This document shows, in pieces, positions 23,782-37,273 of a stretch of 64,000 nt of DNA; the first letter of the stretch is position 1; each line of letters begins with the position of its first letter. A model generated the notes under the pieces. The model did no database searches. It was given only the letters and a program-made list of their open reading frames with translations, and was not told the origin of the DNA. A program made the translations under genes and the position numbers. Location of the stretch: NCBI RefSeq assembly GCF_041260155.1, contig NC_091934.1:41370694-41434693 (forward strand). The letters run 5' to 3'. Origin of the DNA: Ptychodera flava. Its lineage: Eukaryota > Hemichordata > Enteropneusta > Ptychoderidae.

Positions 23782-26066
23782 ATGGTCACAAATCAAACTC
23801 TCAACAGTCATTCTGACACTTATACTGATTTGGTTTTACCTTTAACAGCCTACTCGCCGACGAACAGTCCTTTGGAAGCTACACAAGGTTTCGAACACGA
23901 GTGGCGAACACTTGATTCCACAGACGCGACGTCGCGAGCTGCGCAAACTGTTCAGAACGTCAGCGGCAACCCGGATGTCGATTTCACTTGTTTACCACTG
24001 TCACGTGATTGTAAGTACCTGGTGAACCCATAATAACAATACATTATTTGCATGTGAACTGAAACGTCAGCTCGTGCTTCTGTGTCACTGAAAGTGCTAG
24101 CTTGCTCCACATATTTATTCAAGGCAATCTGCATATCAAGCGGTTGATATAATAATGTGGCAGCACAATTTCTCTTCCCTTTTCAACTTTAAGTATTTCT
24201 CCACGATTACCAGTGTTTTCTCTGCATGTTCATTGAAAGGGGCACTTTCTGCCCCATTCATCAAAATTAGGGGGCAGACTTGACATTTAAAGGGGCAGTC
24301 ACTTTTGATGTGAATTTTGCCTTCCAAGGAAGCACTTCCTCGATATCATTACGATCGTCACCCAGTTCAGTTGTGTCGTATTTGTCGTATGCAGCACATA
24401 CGCATAAACACCGACATGATGACATTTGTCAGCTTTTGATGTGCTCGGCCGGTGTCTATCTTCTGTCTAATTGTCACCTACAAGTTTCCCCGACTCAGGA
24501 TTTGACATATATGTTCCCTCGGATACGATTCGGTCCGAATTTTCCCAACTTCCATCATTGATACACACAGTTCGCTGTACTCTGTGCTTTGGTCACCCTC
24601 ATATGTCAGTATATGTGGAAGTCTTTGCTTGCTGTGTTCTGTGCGCGATTTTCGCGCAGTCAGTGTCTTTTTGAGGGCAGACAATGACTCGAAATGCGCA
24701 ATTTGCGCAATCGCGCAGTCGAGAGAAAACCCTGGATTACGCGTCTCATTCTGACCGTGTTACATTTGTATGTGGACGTAGGCCTAATGAAAGTGTGGAT
24801 GCTAAGCTTGAACGTAAATGTTGATAGTTTTTCACCAATCCTGACGGATGTCCGGTAGGATGTGCCATACGCTTACGGATTCCGGACACTTGGTAGCTCC
24901 ACTTACTACAGCGACTCATGGTGGTCAAACTTGATGTGGAAAATAAATGTCTGCAAAGCCTGTTTACCCTGAATGGATTTAATTATTGGACCAGCTATGA
25001 TGTCATAATGAATTCAAGTTCATTCTTGTATTAGAAAAATCTATTCTATGCGTATCAGATAAAACTGTATTGGATTCATTTCATCAGAAATGAAATGCAT
25101 GGTATGATTATGTCAAAGTCTCTGTTTATTTTGACACATCACGTTTCCTCATATCATTTATTTGTTTCCATTTGGCAGTGTATATTTGTTGGGAAGATCA
25201 GAGTTCTCTTTATCGGTCACTTTTCTATTTACTAAATATACCAATCAAATTTTACGACGAGTTGGTCCATGACATGTACACACCAGAAAGCTGTTTCCTT
25301 TCTGTTTTCATGAAGAAAGCGAGAGAGCCTCACTCGCGAAGCATCGTTGGTGGCGCTCAACGGTCACGGTAAGACGTTGTTATCGGGTAAGATTTAGAGA
25401 AAGAAAGTACTATCCTACACTTCAAACCCATTTTGAAAGGAAAAAAAGTTGCAAAAATAGGTGATAATTAAACGTCAATTTACTTGCATACAAGTTACAT
25501 TCGTCCGTGGGACACGGAGTCTGGTCAGCCGTTACCAATGTTTTGAATATCCAAAGATCAGCATTCCAATACATCCAAATTTAAAAGCGCACCATAATCT
25601 TTCTGCCCCAAGATGTACAGATAGTTCACTTAGAAAAGATTTGTAATTATAATTAAAGTCATATTTCTTTTGAAGATCCTTGTTTTCCGATAGGCTCTTT
25701 GAAACTGAAGAAATCTTGTTTAATGACGTCATCGTGTATTTACTCTCTTTCTCCCGGCAACTTGTGGATTGTTATTGAATAAGCTTATAATACAGCAGCC
25801 TGCTTGTTGATGAATATGTCGCTATGAAAGTATGAAAAGTCATCACTAAGCTTGGATACGAAAAAATGCAGCCAAACTATTTTTTCTTTATTTTTTTCAG
25901 TTTGTCAAAAACTTGTTGGGTTTTCGCTGTTATCGCGAGCTATTCATTTTCTAGGGTTTCTCAGCATTTCCCATGCATGTATCGTCGTTATTCGAAGATT
26001 CCGGCTACAATAATCGATAGGCACATTGATACATTTTCCCGAGGATTTTTAGCAGTCTGTCAATGA
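23782..26066 (+). CDS. Candidate three-exon gene, possible diverged Death-fold protein
   Basis: Exons 23782-24010, 25179-25368 and 25901-26066 join with matching phases (1 then 2) through consensus sites (donors GTAAGT and GTAAGA; acceptors with long pyrimidine tracts), giving 585 nt and 194 aa. The first ATG has an in-frame stop ten codons upstream (23752-23754). Residues 1-76 are polar and probably disordered. Residues 77-128 (W81, LYRSLFYLLNIPIKFYDEL, FLSVFMKKAREPH) and the following SIVGG resemble the helix pattern of Death domains in adaptor proteins. Residues 141-194 are basic and aromatic. The Death-fold reading rests on pattern alone and could be wrong. A further 5' exon is possible, since an acceptor-like AACAG lies at 23844-23848. 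No transcript evidence is available. Confidence 0.42.
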
Positions 26067-29000
26067 ACGAAATTTTAAAACTGAAATTTCCATTGTAAAG
26101 GCGGGAAAAAGAACCTATACCAATGAAGTGCCGATGAATATCATTTCATTCTTAAAATAAGTGTGCAGGCCCTTGTTCTAAATTAGGAGTGAGCTTCAAC
26201 GGATGAAAAAGGATATATTACTATCTAACAATTTGACATAGTAATTTTATTTAATGATATTTCTTATGATATTTATTTTGTTAATGAAATTTTAATATAT
26301 ATAGATTAAATCAACCGAAGTCATAATCGATCAAATGATATGTAAATTGACAAGTAGGCAATGATAACATCTTGGAGGGAAAATTTCTAACTAATGAACC
26401 GTAAAACGTGAAGCCTGCCGAAAAGATTGCCACCAGATCTTTTTGATCTCTGAGAGTCCAGTATGTCCGTACTGTTCTCTAAACATTGCAACACATTTAA
26501 TATCTTGTTTCGAATGCGTACAAACGTTACCTGTGCGTGGCGACAATTATGAACACCTGTTTACGGGTAGACATCCCCTTTTTAATAAAATCATGCGACA
26601 CGCGGACGAATAAATCATATAAAAAATGTCAAACGAGCGATTAGTTTATATGTGTCCTTTGTCACAGTTTCTGACTTATGCCTTCCATAACAGATATACA
26701 AATATTGACACTTTATCGCGTCACCGAGTATGCCAACTTCTGTGTTCTTATGTCAATATAAGAAAAGCACATTGCAAGCAGACTATCGGTGACCTAGTTA
26801 CCCTCGCGACCCCCGCATGCAAAACAGAGATTTTTTCGTGACTGTGTATAATAAAATGTGTCAACAAGAGTAAATGAACGTGCGTTTGAATTTCGAACCA
26901 GTCATACAGAGAATGAGGTGAAGGGAAAGATATTTTACTTTAACAGGCTTTGGAATGTCGTCGCTGGAACTCAATTCACCAAAGTGAAGTTTATTGTGAG
27001 TGCAGCGCAGATAAGAAGGAGAGATACGAGACTACGTTATCGTTCGGTAGTGACCTTGTAATGCACTTGTACAAAGTCATAAACTTGAAATTTGCATAAC
27101 CTGTATTCAAAATTTGCTAAAATACGTATTGTCTTTGCTGTAAAGATACACAAACCTCCCAATTATGCGAATTAATGTACCAAATGAAATGACCAGGAGA
27201 ATGAATATAATAAAACTTATACCGACTGAACTCCGGATCCTAGAAATAATTTCATATTTTGTATGCATATACATTGTAAAGTGTATTACCAAGTGCAAAT
27301 GTGACATCAAGAGAGACTTTTGACAGCTCTTTCGTACATTATAGTTTCTAACAATTCAAGTGTTTTTTGTCAAAATTCACCGCAATTTAGTATATTCAGG
27401 TATCAGCTTTATACAACAAATGTTTACCAAGTGTCATGGAAATGAAGTCTTTGAATGTGTTGTTCGATGTATGGTAACTGTTGACATTACCCATTGTATT
27501 AAATTATATATGGATATACGTACAAAGAAACGCACGCCCACTTACCTTCCTCCGCCATCAGTAAAATCAATAGATAATAATATTTGTTTGTTTTTGAATT
27601 TTACATATTCAACTTTGACCACACAAAGTGCCGTTAGGTCTGGATTGGAAGTGTGAGCGTCTATCCGCAAATACTAAACTCAAACTGATCTAAAATAATC
27701 ACGATGTAATGATAAGCAAGCAATTGCAAAGCAGCCTAACAGCTTAATCAATAATATGTAAATTAGGTTCACTTAAGAGAAATACTAGTAGATATAAGGA
27801 CAATGACCAAATACATCTACACACAAGAATGGCAATGATAGACTCAGGAACAAACATTGACGACTCAAAATTTAGCAAACTGTTCTCTAAACTAGAATAT
27901 TACATTCGCTACAATTTTTTTGATTCATTGAAAGAACGTCAGAAAACAAATTAAGTAGAACATCTATACTACAGGAATACCAATAATTTCTTTCCTTGAA
28001 CAGTTTGTCGCACACTAGAAATAACTTAAAAAAACTGCATCATTTATTTCAATTGTATATACTTACAACTTTGGAAAATGCTTCAAAATCCTGAAACGAC
28101 ACATTGAACGGTGAAATGGAAGATTAAAACACGTCTAAAGGGGAACGATAAATGAAAAACTGAGAAAAATTCCTCACATCAGACAACGGTGAAAATACGA
28201 CATATCCGAAAATATTTTCTGATATCTTAAAGATTTCACTTTCAGTAGAACACTATATTTGCAAAACAACCAGAAATTAGACTGAGTGTGTTTTAATCTC
28301 AGAGAATCACAGCGAACGAGTGCAAGGCTTCAGCGTGCCTGGATAATTCAACGCAATATTTCGTGATCTAAACTGAGTGTATTTCTCAGCACTTTGGATA
28401 AACATATCATTGTGCGCAATTATTGCTTTGTCAGAAACACACCTTTTACTTCTTAAAGTTAAATGGCTTACTACTTTAGCAAAATACACTATAATGCGCG
28501 GGATATTTCCCAATAAAAATGTCGCAATGCGTGTCTTGGAAATATCATAATTTCAAAATATTTACATTTCTTCATTTGCGTATGACAAGTGAAGTAATTT
28601 TCATAGTTAATAAGAGTTCAATGATAAAACATTGTTGTCCACCATTACCATGACCTTGGCTGATCTTTAGATTACCCCAAAGATCCTTTATATTTCAAGG
28701 AAAAAATTCTCCAGGGGTGTAAAATTGTGCAGCGTGAAGCAAAAATAATGAAACAATTTCAAACTCCGTTTTATACCAAAATACAACAATCATAATGACT
28801 GCAATACATGAATGATCGAAAGAGTTACCTTACTTTCAGTCAAATTGTACGGGGATACTTGGGCGCACCTGCTTAACTTACATTGTATGTTAAATTGCCC
28901 ATACTGACCAAGTACATTTTTCCTTGTGAACAGTAAACGGATATGAAGTTCCCAGATTATATGGATTCAAAATCTCGTCGTGGATCTGATTTGTATGGGA

Positions 29001-29413
29001 AGATTTTTTTATGAAAGACATTCGTTTAAAGAAATGCAAAGATATGTATCATTACAATTCCTCGAAAGACGAATTACCGAGAAGTTACAAATTCTAGCCA
29101 AAGGTACATCTTTTAATTCATGGCTTAATTCATTTCTGTGATTGTAGGAACTAAGGATTTGACAAGGCAAGTTTAATTGATCATAATAATACAGAAAATT
29201 GTCGTATATAATGGCAGCTTGTCTGAGATATAAACTTCCTACATTTCAGATTGAATTTTGCTCAGGTACATTAAACATTGTGCTCCTTAGCAAACGGTGT
29301 TATTTCCTTGTTTGCTTTTAAGAATTCTGCTTCTTCACAATTTATCTCGTAGAATTTAGATCATGCCTTCTTCCTACGAAGACCCTATTGCGCCCTCTTT
29401 GGCAAGCTGGAAG
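26067..29413. other. Intergenic DNA 3' of GLUT-A
   Basis: AT-rich, without recognised genes or clear transposons. The right end should contain the GLUT-A 3' UTR (minus strand), whose limit I cannot place. Short open frames near 26626, 26858 and 27107 look compositional. Confidence 0.5.
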
Positions 29414-30584
29414 CTACATGTCTCCAAAGGCAGCGTTGTCTTCCCCTTGCTGAGTGCTGCTGCCGCCCTTCTTGAACTCAGCGACGATTTCAGAAAATCT
29501 CTTGTTTTTCGTTTCCGGCACCCAGAAGTATGTGAAGACAACGGCGATCATTAGAAACACCATAAATATGGAGAACACATAGGCATGCATCGCTTCCTGT
29601 AAAAAAAACATGTAAAGTTGTTTGAATTGTTTACATCTGTAGAAGCCCCGTCTCTTACCTTGTCTGGCTGTCTGCCTATCTGTCTCTCTGTCTGTCTCTC
29701 TGCCTGTCTTTATGTCGAATTATAAAACTCGATGCTTCAATTATTCTTTAGAATACAATAATTGTGTCAAAGATCAATTGCTAAGTATGCAAATAATTTT
29801 CCAGCTTCTCCGGCTCATGTCACTTTTGTATCAGAGAATAGGTGACACTAACATGATAGTTGTTGTGATCAAAATTCGAAGATATTTTACCTGAAAGACG
29901 GGGAAGAAGAAATTAACGATGAAGTTGGACCACCAGTTCACCTGTAGAGATAGACTCATCGCTGCAGGGCGGGGACCTTGTGACCACAGCTCAGCTACCA
30001 ACACAAACGGTATGGGTCCTGTGGAACATTACAAAATGTCAGTTTTTGAAATAATGTTATCTTCCTTCGCATGTGTATGAAAAGTTGTCTGGTTCAACCG
30101 GGATAGCGAACAATTTTAAACATCTGACTTATTTATGGTATTCAAATGGTAGCATCACTCACCCGGCCCGATGGCAAAACAGATGATGTATCCGTACACA
30201 CTGCAAAGAGCTACGTAATCCCATGCATCTTCAACGTTTGGATTCTAAAGCGAGAAGTTTTCACGGACGTTAAAAGATTGTTAAGCAAATTATGAGCCAA
30301 ATGTATGTATGTATGTGTGTATGTATGTATGTATGTATGTATGTATGTATGTATGTATGTATGTATGTATGTATGTATGTATGTATGTATGTATGTATGT
30401 ATGTATGTATGTATGTATGTATGTATGTATGTATGTATGTATGCATGCATGCATGCATGCATGTATGTATGTATGTATGTATGCATGCATGCATGCACAC
30501 ACACACAGACACACACGCACACACACCATACATACATACATACATACATACATACATACATACATACATACATACATACATACA

Positions 30585-30617
<33 letters not shown>

Positions 30618-33600
30618 GTATGTATGTATATAGACTAAGAGGTCTAGCTAGAAACGGGAATAGAGACAGGCAGATAGACTGCTTATCAGATCATGTGGCG
30701 ACTTCAAATATTCAACGCTTTTAATGGGTGTTCAGCATCGAACACACAGCGATAGGCTAAGGTCGCTGGCACTCACTTCTAATAGTCGAATAGTGTGTAT
30801 CCCATGTGACGGTATTAATCTGGTTACATACCACTATTTACGAGTTACACTCTCCGGCCTCTTGTTTTATTTCGAATGTAAGCTCCATCATAATGTTTAA
30901 GGTAGTATGCACTTGGAAAGTGAAAGACTTAAACTTTTGCTCAAACTTTCCGTGAGGAATCTTTCAACCATTGTCTTTTAAAATCAGGAATAAAAATCGG
31001 GGTCACCGTGCAAATTTTGGTACTGGAGAAACAAATAACCCTAGATTTACCGATATTTGAAATTCAAAATGGCCGCCATCCTCTATGGAGAAAAAGATGA
31101 ATATTCAAATTTCGAAAAACTAAGCCGGTGAAAATTTTTCTTACACCTTGAGCTTTAAAATGAACCCAAACAAGTGGTATATCAGAAGAGAATTGTAAAA
31201 GTTTGAGAGTCCGAATATCTGTCCCCGAGGTGCATTCTACCTTAAGTTTTGTAGAAAAAAGACGGACAATACCCCACCAATCAATGCAGTATGTGCAACG
31301 CAATACAAAAGTACAACATCTTCATGCATCCGGTATGCAATGATGTACTTACAGCAAGATTCAAAGCCAAGGTCACAAGGAAAGTGAAAAACACCATACC
31401 AGCGTAAGGGTACAACAGTAGGGAGCGCCTTCCGACTCTCTCGACTATAAACACCTGCAATAAAATTTAACTTTAAAGTGTTTTCTGCGGTATGATGTGA
31501 CAAAAAACCGATTTCAAGAATTCTCAAAACATAAAAAATTCTGCTCTGTCGCCTTGACAGATTAATAGAAATCATTGAAAATGCCAAATTTTATTTTTTA
31601 AAACTGAAATTTTCACATAACAATTGTCATTTCAATTTCAAATATCATAATTAATATCAAAGTTAACTTCTCATCGATACTTTGAACGGTTACTTCCCAA
31701 TTTTGTTTTTTATTGTCAGAGAAATCAATTAAAGGTTTCCTTGAATATGTATGAACAAGTATGATTTTGAATTCCAACACACATGCCACTACGTAATTTA
31801 TCATTTTCCATAAATGATATGATGTAATGGTTCATCAAACGTACGAGTTTCCACGTTTACTCTCTCTATTGCTCCATAACACAGTGAACTGTGTTCTCCG
31901 ATCGATTGGAAAATGGGTTACCATTGTCGTTCATAGCCCTTCCTTTCTCAATCAAAATATACGACGATGAGAAATTATAAAGATGAACACTTACAGCGAC
32001 TATCGTTGTAAGGAAGTTGATCGTTCCTGTCAGGACAGTCGCAGCATGCACTGCCTCTGTGTTGCCTGGAAATATCATGTAATAAATCTCCGTTGCGTAA
32101 AAGAAAACCTGCGGAAAATAAGACATGGCGTAACTGTCAGGATCAAGGTCGACTGACGAATAAAGACTTTGATAATTTACGGTAACATTCATCTAATCTG
32201 GCATCAAAACGTTCTACTTATTGATTTGCAGAACTTTCGTCGCCACCAATCAAACTAACAACTTAACCTATTTGGTTGTCACTGTGAGTTTGAACACCGC
32301 CCTCAGCGTTGTGAGTATGGTGGTAGACTCTCCTTAAACCACGCGAGCAACCTCAACATTTCTGCCGAGCGAGCGAGCCGGCGAAGGCAAGTTCCGCCAC
32401 GCATTAACTTGACCCGCTCGGCTAGCCTTACTTATACTGGGAAGACTTACTTGCGTTGCAAACTAGGCATTGTGAGAGAGTCTCGTACGAAATATTGAAA
32501 CCATGGCATCTTCTTTAGGTATAACGCTCGTGTGCCATAATGACGGATATTTCATTACGTTAGTATCCATATCATTTACCATTACATAATCTTACCGCAT
32601 TAATCCCGGAGAATTGTTGGAACATATGTGTGAATATACTGATGATGAGAGGGTCTCTGTAGTTCTTGTTGGTAAACAATGCTGTCACCCCTACACGTTC
32701 TTCCTTGGACTCTTCCAGATGTTCCAAGTACATTTCCTGCATATAGGCGTGCACGTCTTCCTCACCGGTGTATTTCTGAATAGCTGAAATAGTATATAAA
32801 TTTAAGCTTGTTAAGTTGCTCGTCAACACATAGATCGATCGATCAACCAATCAATCAATCAACACTCAAGCAATTATTCCAAAATGATTGCATTAAGGAA
32901 GGGAGAAAGGAACGAGTTAATGTGTGAATGACCGAATGAATTAATGAATGAATGAATGAATAAATAAATAAAGGAGGCATATCTTGCCGTAGTTCTGCCA
33001 CACCACAAGATGACGGCAATAGATTCACTGTTAAGGGCCGCAAAGTGAGTATATACATACGAACTCTAAGAGGCAAAGTATAATGCCATTCCATATTTAT
33101 TTCGTCTCAGCGGACGAGGAAACAAAAAACGGCTGCTCTGGTCGACTCGAGCTTGGATGAGAAAGGAACGCTCGTTCTTTATCACTGTGTGATAATTACA
33201 CCCGTCAAAGTTTAGGTCTCGGGTGATTTTACTAAAGTAAAGTATTTTACTAGTAAAGTTAACTTTAAAATGCTAGATTTGAAACCTGTTATCGCTACTT
33301 AGCGGATTCTGTGTACGTTGGTAGATTTCACAAGGTTTATTAGCACAATTTTCCTCAGTATAAAGACAGTATAGAGAAAGTTCCCTATGAATCGCCTTGA
33401 TTTTTACGGCGTCTGTAGACTTGAATACCGCAGGGATACTTCCTCACATCTTCCTCAATTATTATTATAGAAAGATTTTATAATCCTAGTCCTTTCTCCA
33501 GGATTTGAAGTCATGCGAACCTTTGGTGGCGCCTTCTTTGTCCTTGTCAATTATAAGAAGCCATCTTGGACTCTCCGGACAGAATGGGAGAAAAAATAGC

Positions 33601-36600
33601 TGCAGCACCGAAAGCCAGCCAGTTATAGACAACAGAATATGCCAATTATCTTCGGAATTCAGGACGTATATGCCCAGTACCTAATTGAAACAATTATGAG
33701 ACATGTCAAGATCAAGATGCGTGATATTTTTTTAAATTCATAGATGTATTTCAACGCGAAAGTAGCTTGTCAAATTCATTTGTCAGGTAAGCGCATGCAT
33801 TCAAATGTCTTGTCATGTGCTGGGGGGGGGGGTGTCATGATATTGGAGTGCATTTTGGGTAAAAAAGTTGGTAAAAAGTTGACTTCTCATCACATCAAGA
33901 GTACGGGATAATGGTCTCAGAAATACCTTTATAGGCATTTCTGTCATTAAATTCCTGTACAACCTGAAATTTTACCGCCATGTTGAAAATGGTCGACGCA
34001 TGATACTTTGTGACTCACAAAATCGTGCTGTACAGATAATGGGGAACATAAATACATTTAAGACTCTTTAGGGTCATTCCACTTGTTGCGTATAGTGGTT
34101 CTACCTTACCTCGGCCAGGAGAATACCAAATGTAATAAGCAGTTGATGATTTACGCCGACGGCACCTCTGAGGTGTTTTGGCGCCACTTCTGCCAGGTAG
34201 AGCGGGACTATGCATACCACACAACCTGAAATGAAAGATTTGTAACGTCACTAGGGTAGGCTACAGACAGTCAGATTTCGGAGAAGGGTGTTTGAAAATT
34301 TCTTCTCGGAATAGTTAGTAATTAGAATTGGTCTTTTCACATCATGAGAGTGTAAATAATGAAAATGCTGGATAGAATTGTGTGGCTTCGTCGTCTTTAT
34401 GAACATCTCACCACATCTTTATTGCAGAAATCTCTCAATTTATTCCTAAATAAGTTGCCTAAGATAGTTTTGAGGTTGAATGCGCCTCGGGGACAGATAA
34501 TAGAGAGGTCCGGCTACACGTTTTACGTTTCGCTGATCACTGCGTCTCACGTGACTTGACTAGACGCAGCACGTAGTAAGACGCAGATACCGGCAAACCG
34601 CCATTTGAAATGAGACAGTTTTTGGTCTCCCGGAAGTTGTTGATTGCGCATGCCCGCACATAGTGCATCATTTTTTATTCCCGTGCTTTTTAGTCTAGTC
34701 TGGTACCTGCCAATATTTCAAAACTTGTAAGAATGTTAATTAAATCCTCGATTAAATTCTAGCCACGTTCGCTGTGATAATTTTAGCTTTACTCCAAAGT
34801 AAAATTGAACAGCCAATGACAGCGCCCCATGATTCAACCAATCAGATTTCGTAATTCGACACATGGCGGTTTCCCGTTACCTGCCTCTTTGTGCTTGTCA
34901 CTGAGGCGGGGACCAGCCAAGTTTTACGTGAACGTGAACGCGTAGAATCCACGTTGGCGTTGGCGTACACGTTTGCGTGCAAAAGTCCGTTTGGCAACGC
35001 ATTACGCCAACCGTTCTTGTGGCACGCGCAAGAAATGATTCGGCCCGGCTTTGGTCCGCGTTGTCTGTTTCCGCATCACAGGGATAGCTCAATGGTTTTC
35101 CCGTATGCCGCAAATCGACGAAGAAATTGCACATAAATATAACGAAAATACATGAATATCTTTGAGGTTGTCACTATCATATATCCAACTAACAACTGCA
35201 TGAATGATTCATAGCTTTTACCATGTTTTGATAGCTAAAGATAAGAATAAATTTACACGTTTACAAATTACGTGAAAACAGCTGTCTCCACGTGAAAACG
35301 CGACGCCGGCTCCGTGTACGTGAAGAACGTACGCACAAGTCGATGACATCATCGCAGAAATTCGTGACGTTACGCGTTCACGTTCGCGTAAAACGTGTAG
35401 CCGAACCTCTCTATTCAGACTGTCAGGACTTGTACACTACGGTTTTAATCTACTACTTGTTGAGGCTCATGGAGATGGAATGAATGAAGTTTTCAGCTGC
35501 TTATTTTTGTGAAAATCGAAAATTTAATCTTTCTTACAGAGTAAACACTGGATGGCAGACATTTTAACTACTTGTGTCGGTAATTATTGTGTTGTTTCTT
35601 TCTCGAGTATCAAATGCTGCACGATAACTCCGAATTTTAGTCATGATTTCGAAAGGTAATGGTTTAAAGTGTAGTTGAGGAGAGTTCGGACAAACTTTGC
35701 TATCAATTTCGGGGCACGAAAACCCCGAACACCCTGTCTTGTTGAGTCCAAACATTTCTGAACGATGGCTCGTTGACTGTGAGTGAGTGCCTTTCATCAG
35801 TTAGCAACCTTCAATACGAGTTTCGCCACCATATATAACTTTATCATTTAAAACTGAAGAAATATGACATTTGGACATAACTTATCACGATTACGTTAAA
35901 ACGAACACCAGATCTTGAAATTTCACACCATATCACTGATTACGAATGGGCCATACTTACTCAGAGGTACTGGTGCATTCTCACTCACATATACACTCCC
36001 ATACACCAGGTCACATACAACGGCAAAACAACATGCAACATATGCTGCTCTAGTCTTTCCCTAGGTAATTGTAATGGGCAGTTAGGAACTATTCAAATCG
36101 GATGACTCACCCACATAGAAACCGATGACAATTCTACCCATGAAGATCATTTCAAAATTCTTGGACGCCACAGAAGAACCAAACATTAACGCCGCGGAAA
36201 TGGAAAACACATTCATAAGCAGCAATCCTCCTTTTCTGTGTGATGCAAACAAGAAAATAATGGTTATTTAGCAATCCAGGTGTTCAAATCGCCACCTAAC
36301 ATGTGTCTTTTATCAATAAGTCAATGACCGTGACCTACCTTCCAAGAATATCAGCGAACGGGGGTGAAGCCAGCGCACCGAAAGCGCCACCTACGGCGTA
36401 AAGTGATATTGTCCATGCCCACATCCACAACATTGCGTCATCAGACAGTTCACCGTACCTGTCGTAGGTTTGGTTGTAGAAATCTTGTATGTACTACGAG
36501 AGAAAATAAATGAAATTCGTGTTTTCATTGATTAGAACGGAAAGCGTAAAATTTCATAGATTGTGACTTAAAAGATTGCACGAACGTGTGAGTTCTTCTC

Positions 36601-37107
36601 ATCTGTTAATATCTATCGACTGTAGTAATCAACTGTTGACATCATTACAGCGTCAGCAAAACATTTTAACTCGTCAAGCAGGACTACTTCATTTACTCAC
36701 CCCCGAGGGCGCCGTCATCACTCCAGTATTCCAACCAAACTGCAATGACGCGGTGCAAGTTATAACCGCCGTGACATACACTACCCATCCTGTAAGTTTT
36801 GTCTGTAAGAAAAAATTAAATGCAGCTGCAAATAAGAATGTCTCGGAACAAGAAACTGAAACAAATACGGCTTTCGTTGATGATATTCACATATTTTCAG
36901 ATCCCCATTATACCATCACTGTCCGTATAATTTTCTTTGTTTACAACACTCGTCTGAGGGTAGCCCAGATATAATTAAATTAAAGCTAGGCTGTCGTCAT
37001 AGGATCAGATGTAAAACGCCTGATTACTTTGGGAGGTAATGGCATAGCAATGCCGAACCCCCAAAATAGTTAGTCCTTGGACCGTCATTCCGACTTATGT
37101 TTCGCGA

Positions 37108-37154
<47 letters not shown>

Positions 37155-37221
37155 ACAAAAACAACAACATTGTCGTCGTCCTCTTCCTCATCAACATCAC
37201 CATCATCATCATCAACATCAC

Positions 37222-37273
<52 letters not shown>

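Larger units (their letters stand above)
34470..35700. mobile_element. TTAA-family MITE copy 2, split by another transposon
   Basis: The left end (TTGAGGTTGAATGCGCCTCGGGGACAG, written here only as its parts TTGAGGTTGAAT and GCGCCTCGGGGACAG) matches the family terminus in reverse orientation. Interior family sequence resumes after 35415 (GACTGTCAGG, then the AAGTTTTCAGCTG and ATGGCAGACATTTTAA blocks shared with the copy at 44 kb). The 0.9 kb between is a separate inverted-repeat element. The right terminus is not recognisable, so the end near 35700 is approximate. Located in intron 4 of GLUT-A. Confidence 0.6.

Noticed and set aside
27107-27310. 67-codon minus-strand frame with a hydrophobic stretch
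   Set aside because: AT-rich composition alone yields such Ile/Phe-rich frames; no splice site or family.
30211-30724. Several frames over 100 codons on both strands reading Met-Tyr-Val-Cys or Ile-His-Thr-Tyr
   Set aside because: They are translations of the TATG/CATA microsatellite in every frame.
34891-35136. Frames of about 80 codons on both strands
   Set aside because: They lie inside the 917-bp non-autonomous transposon and show no transposase motifs.
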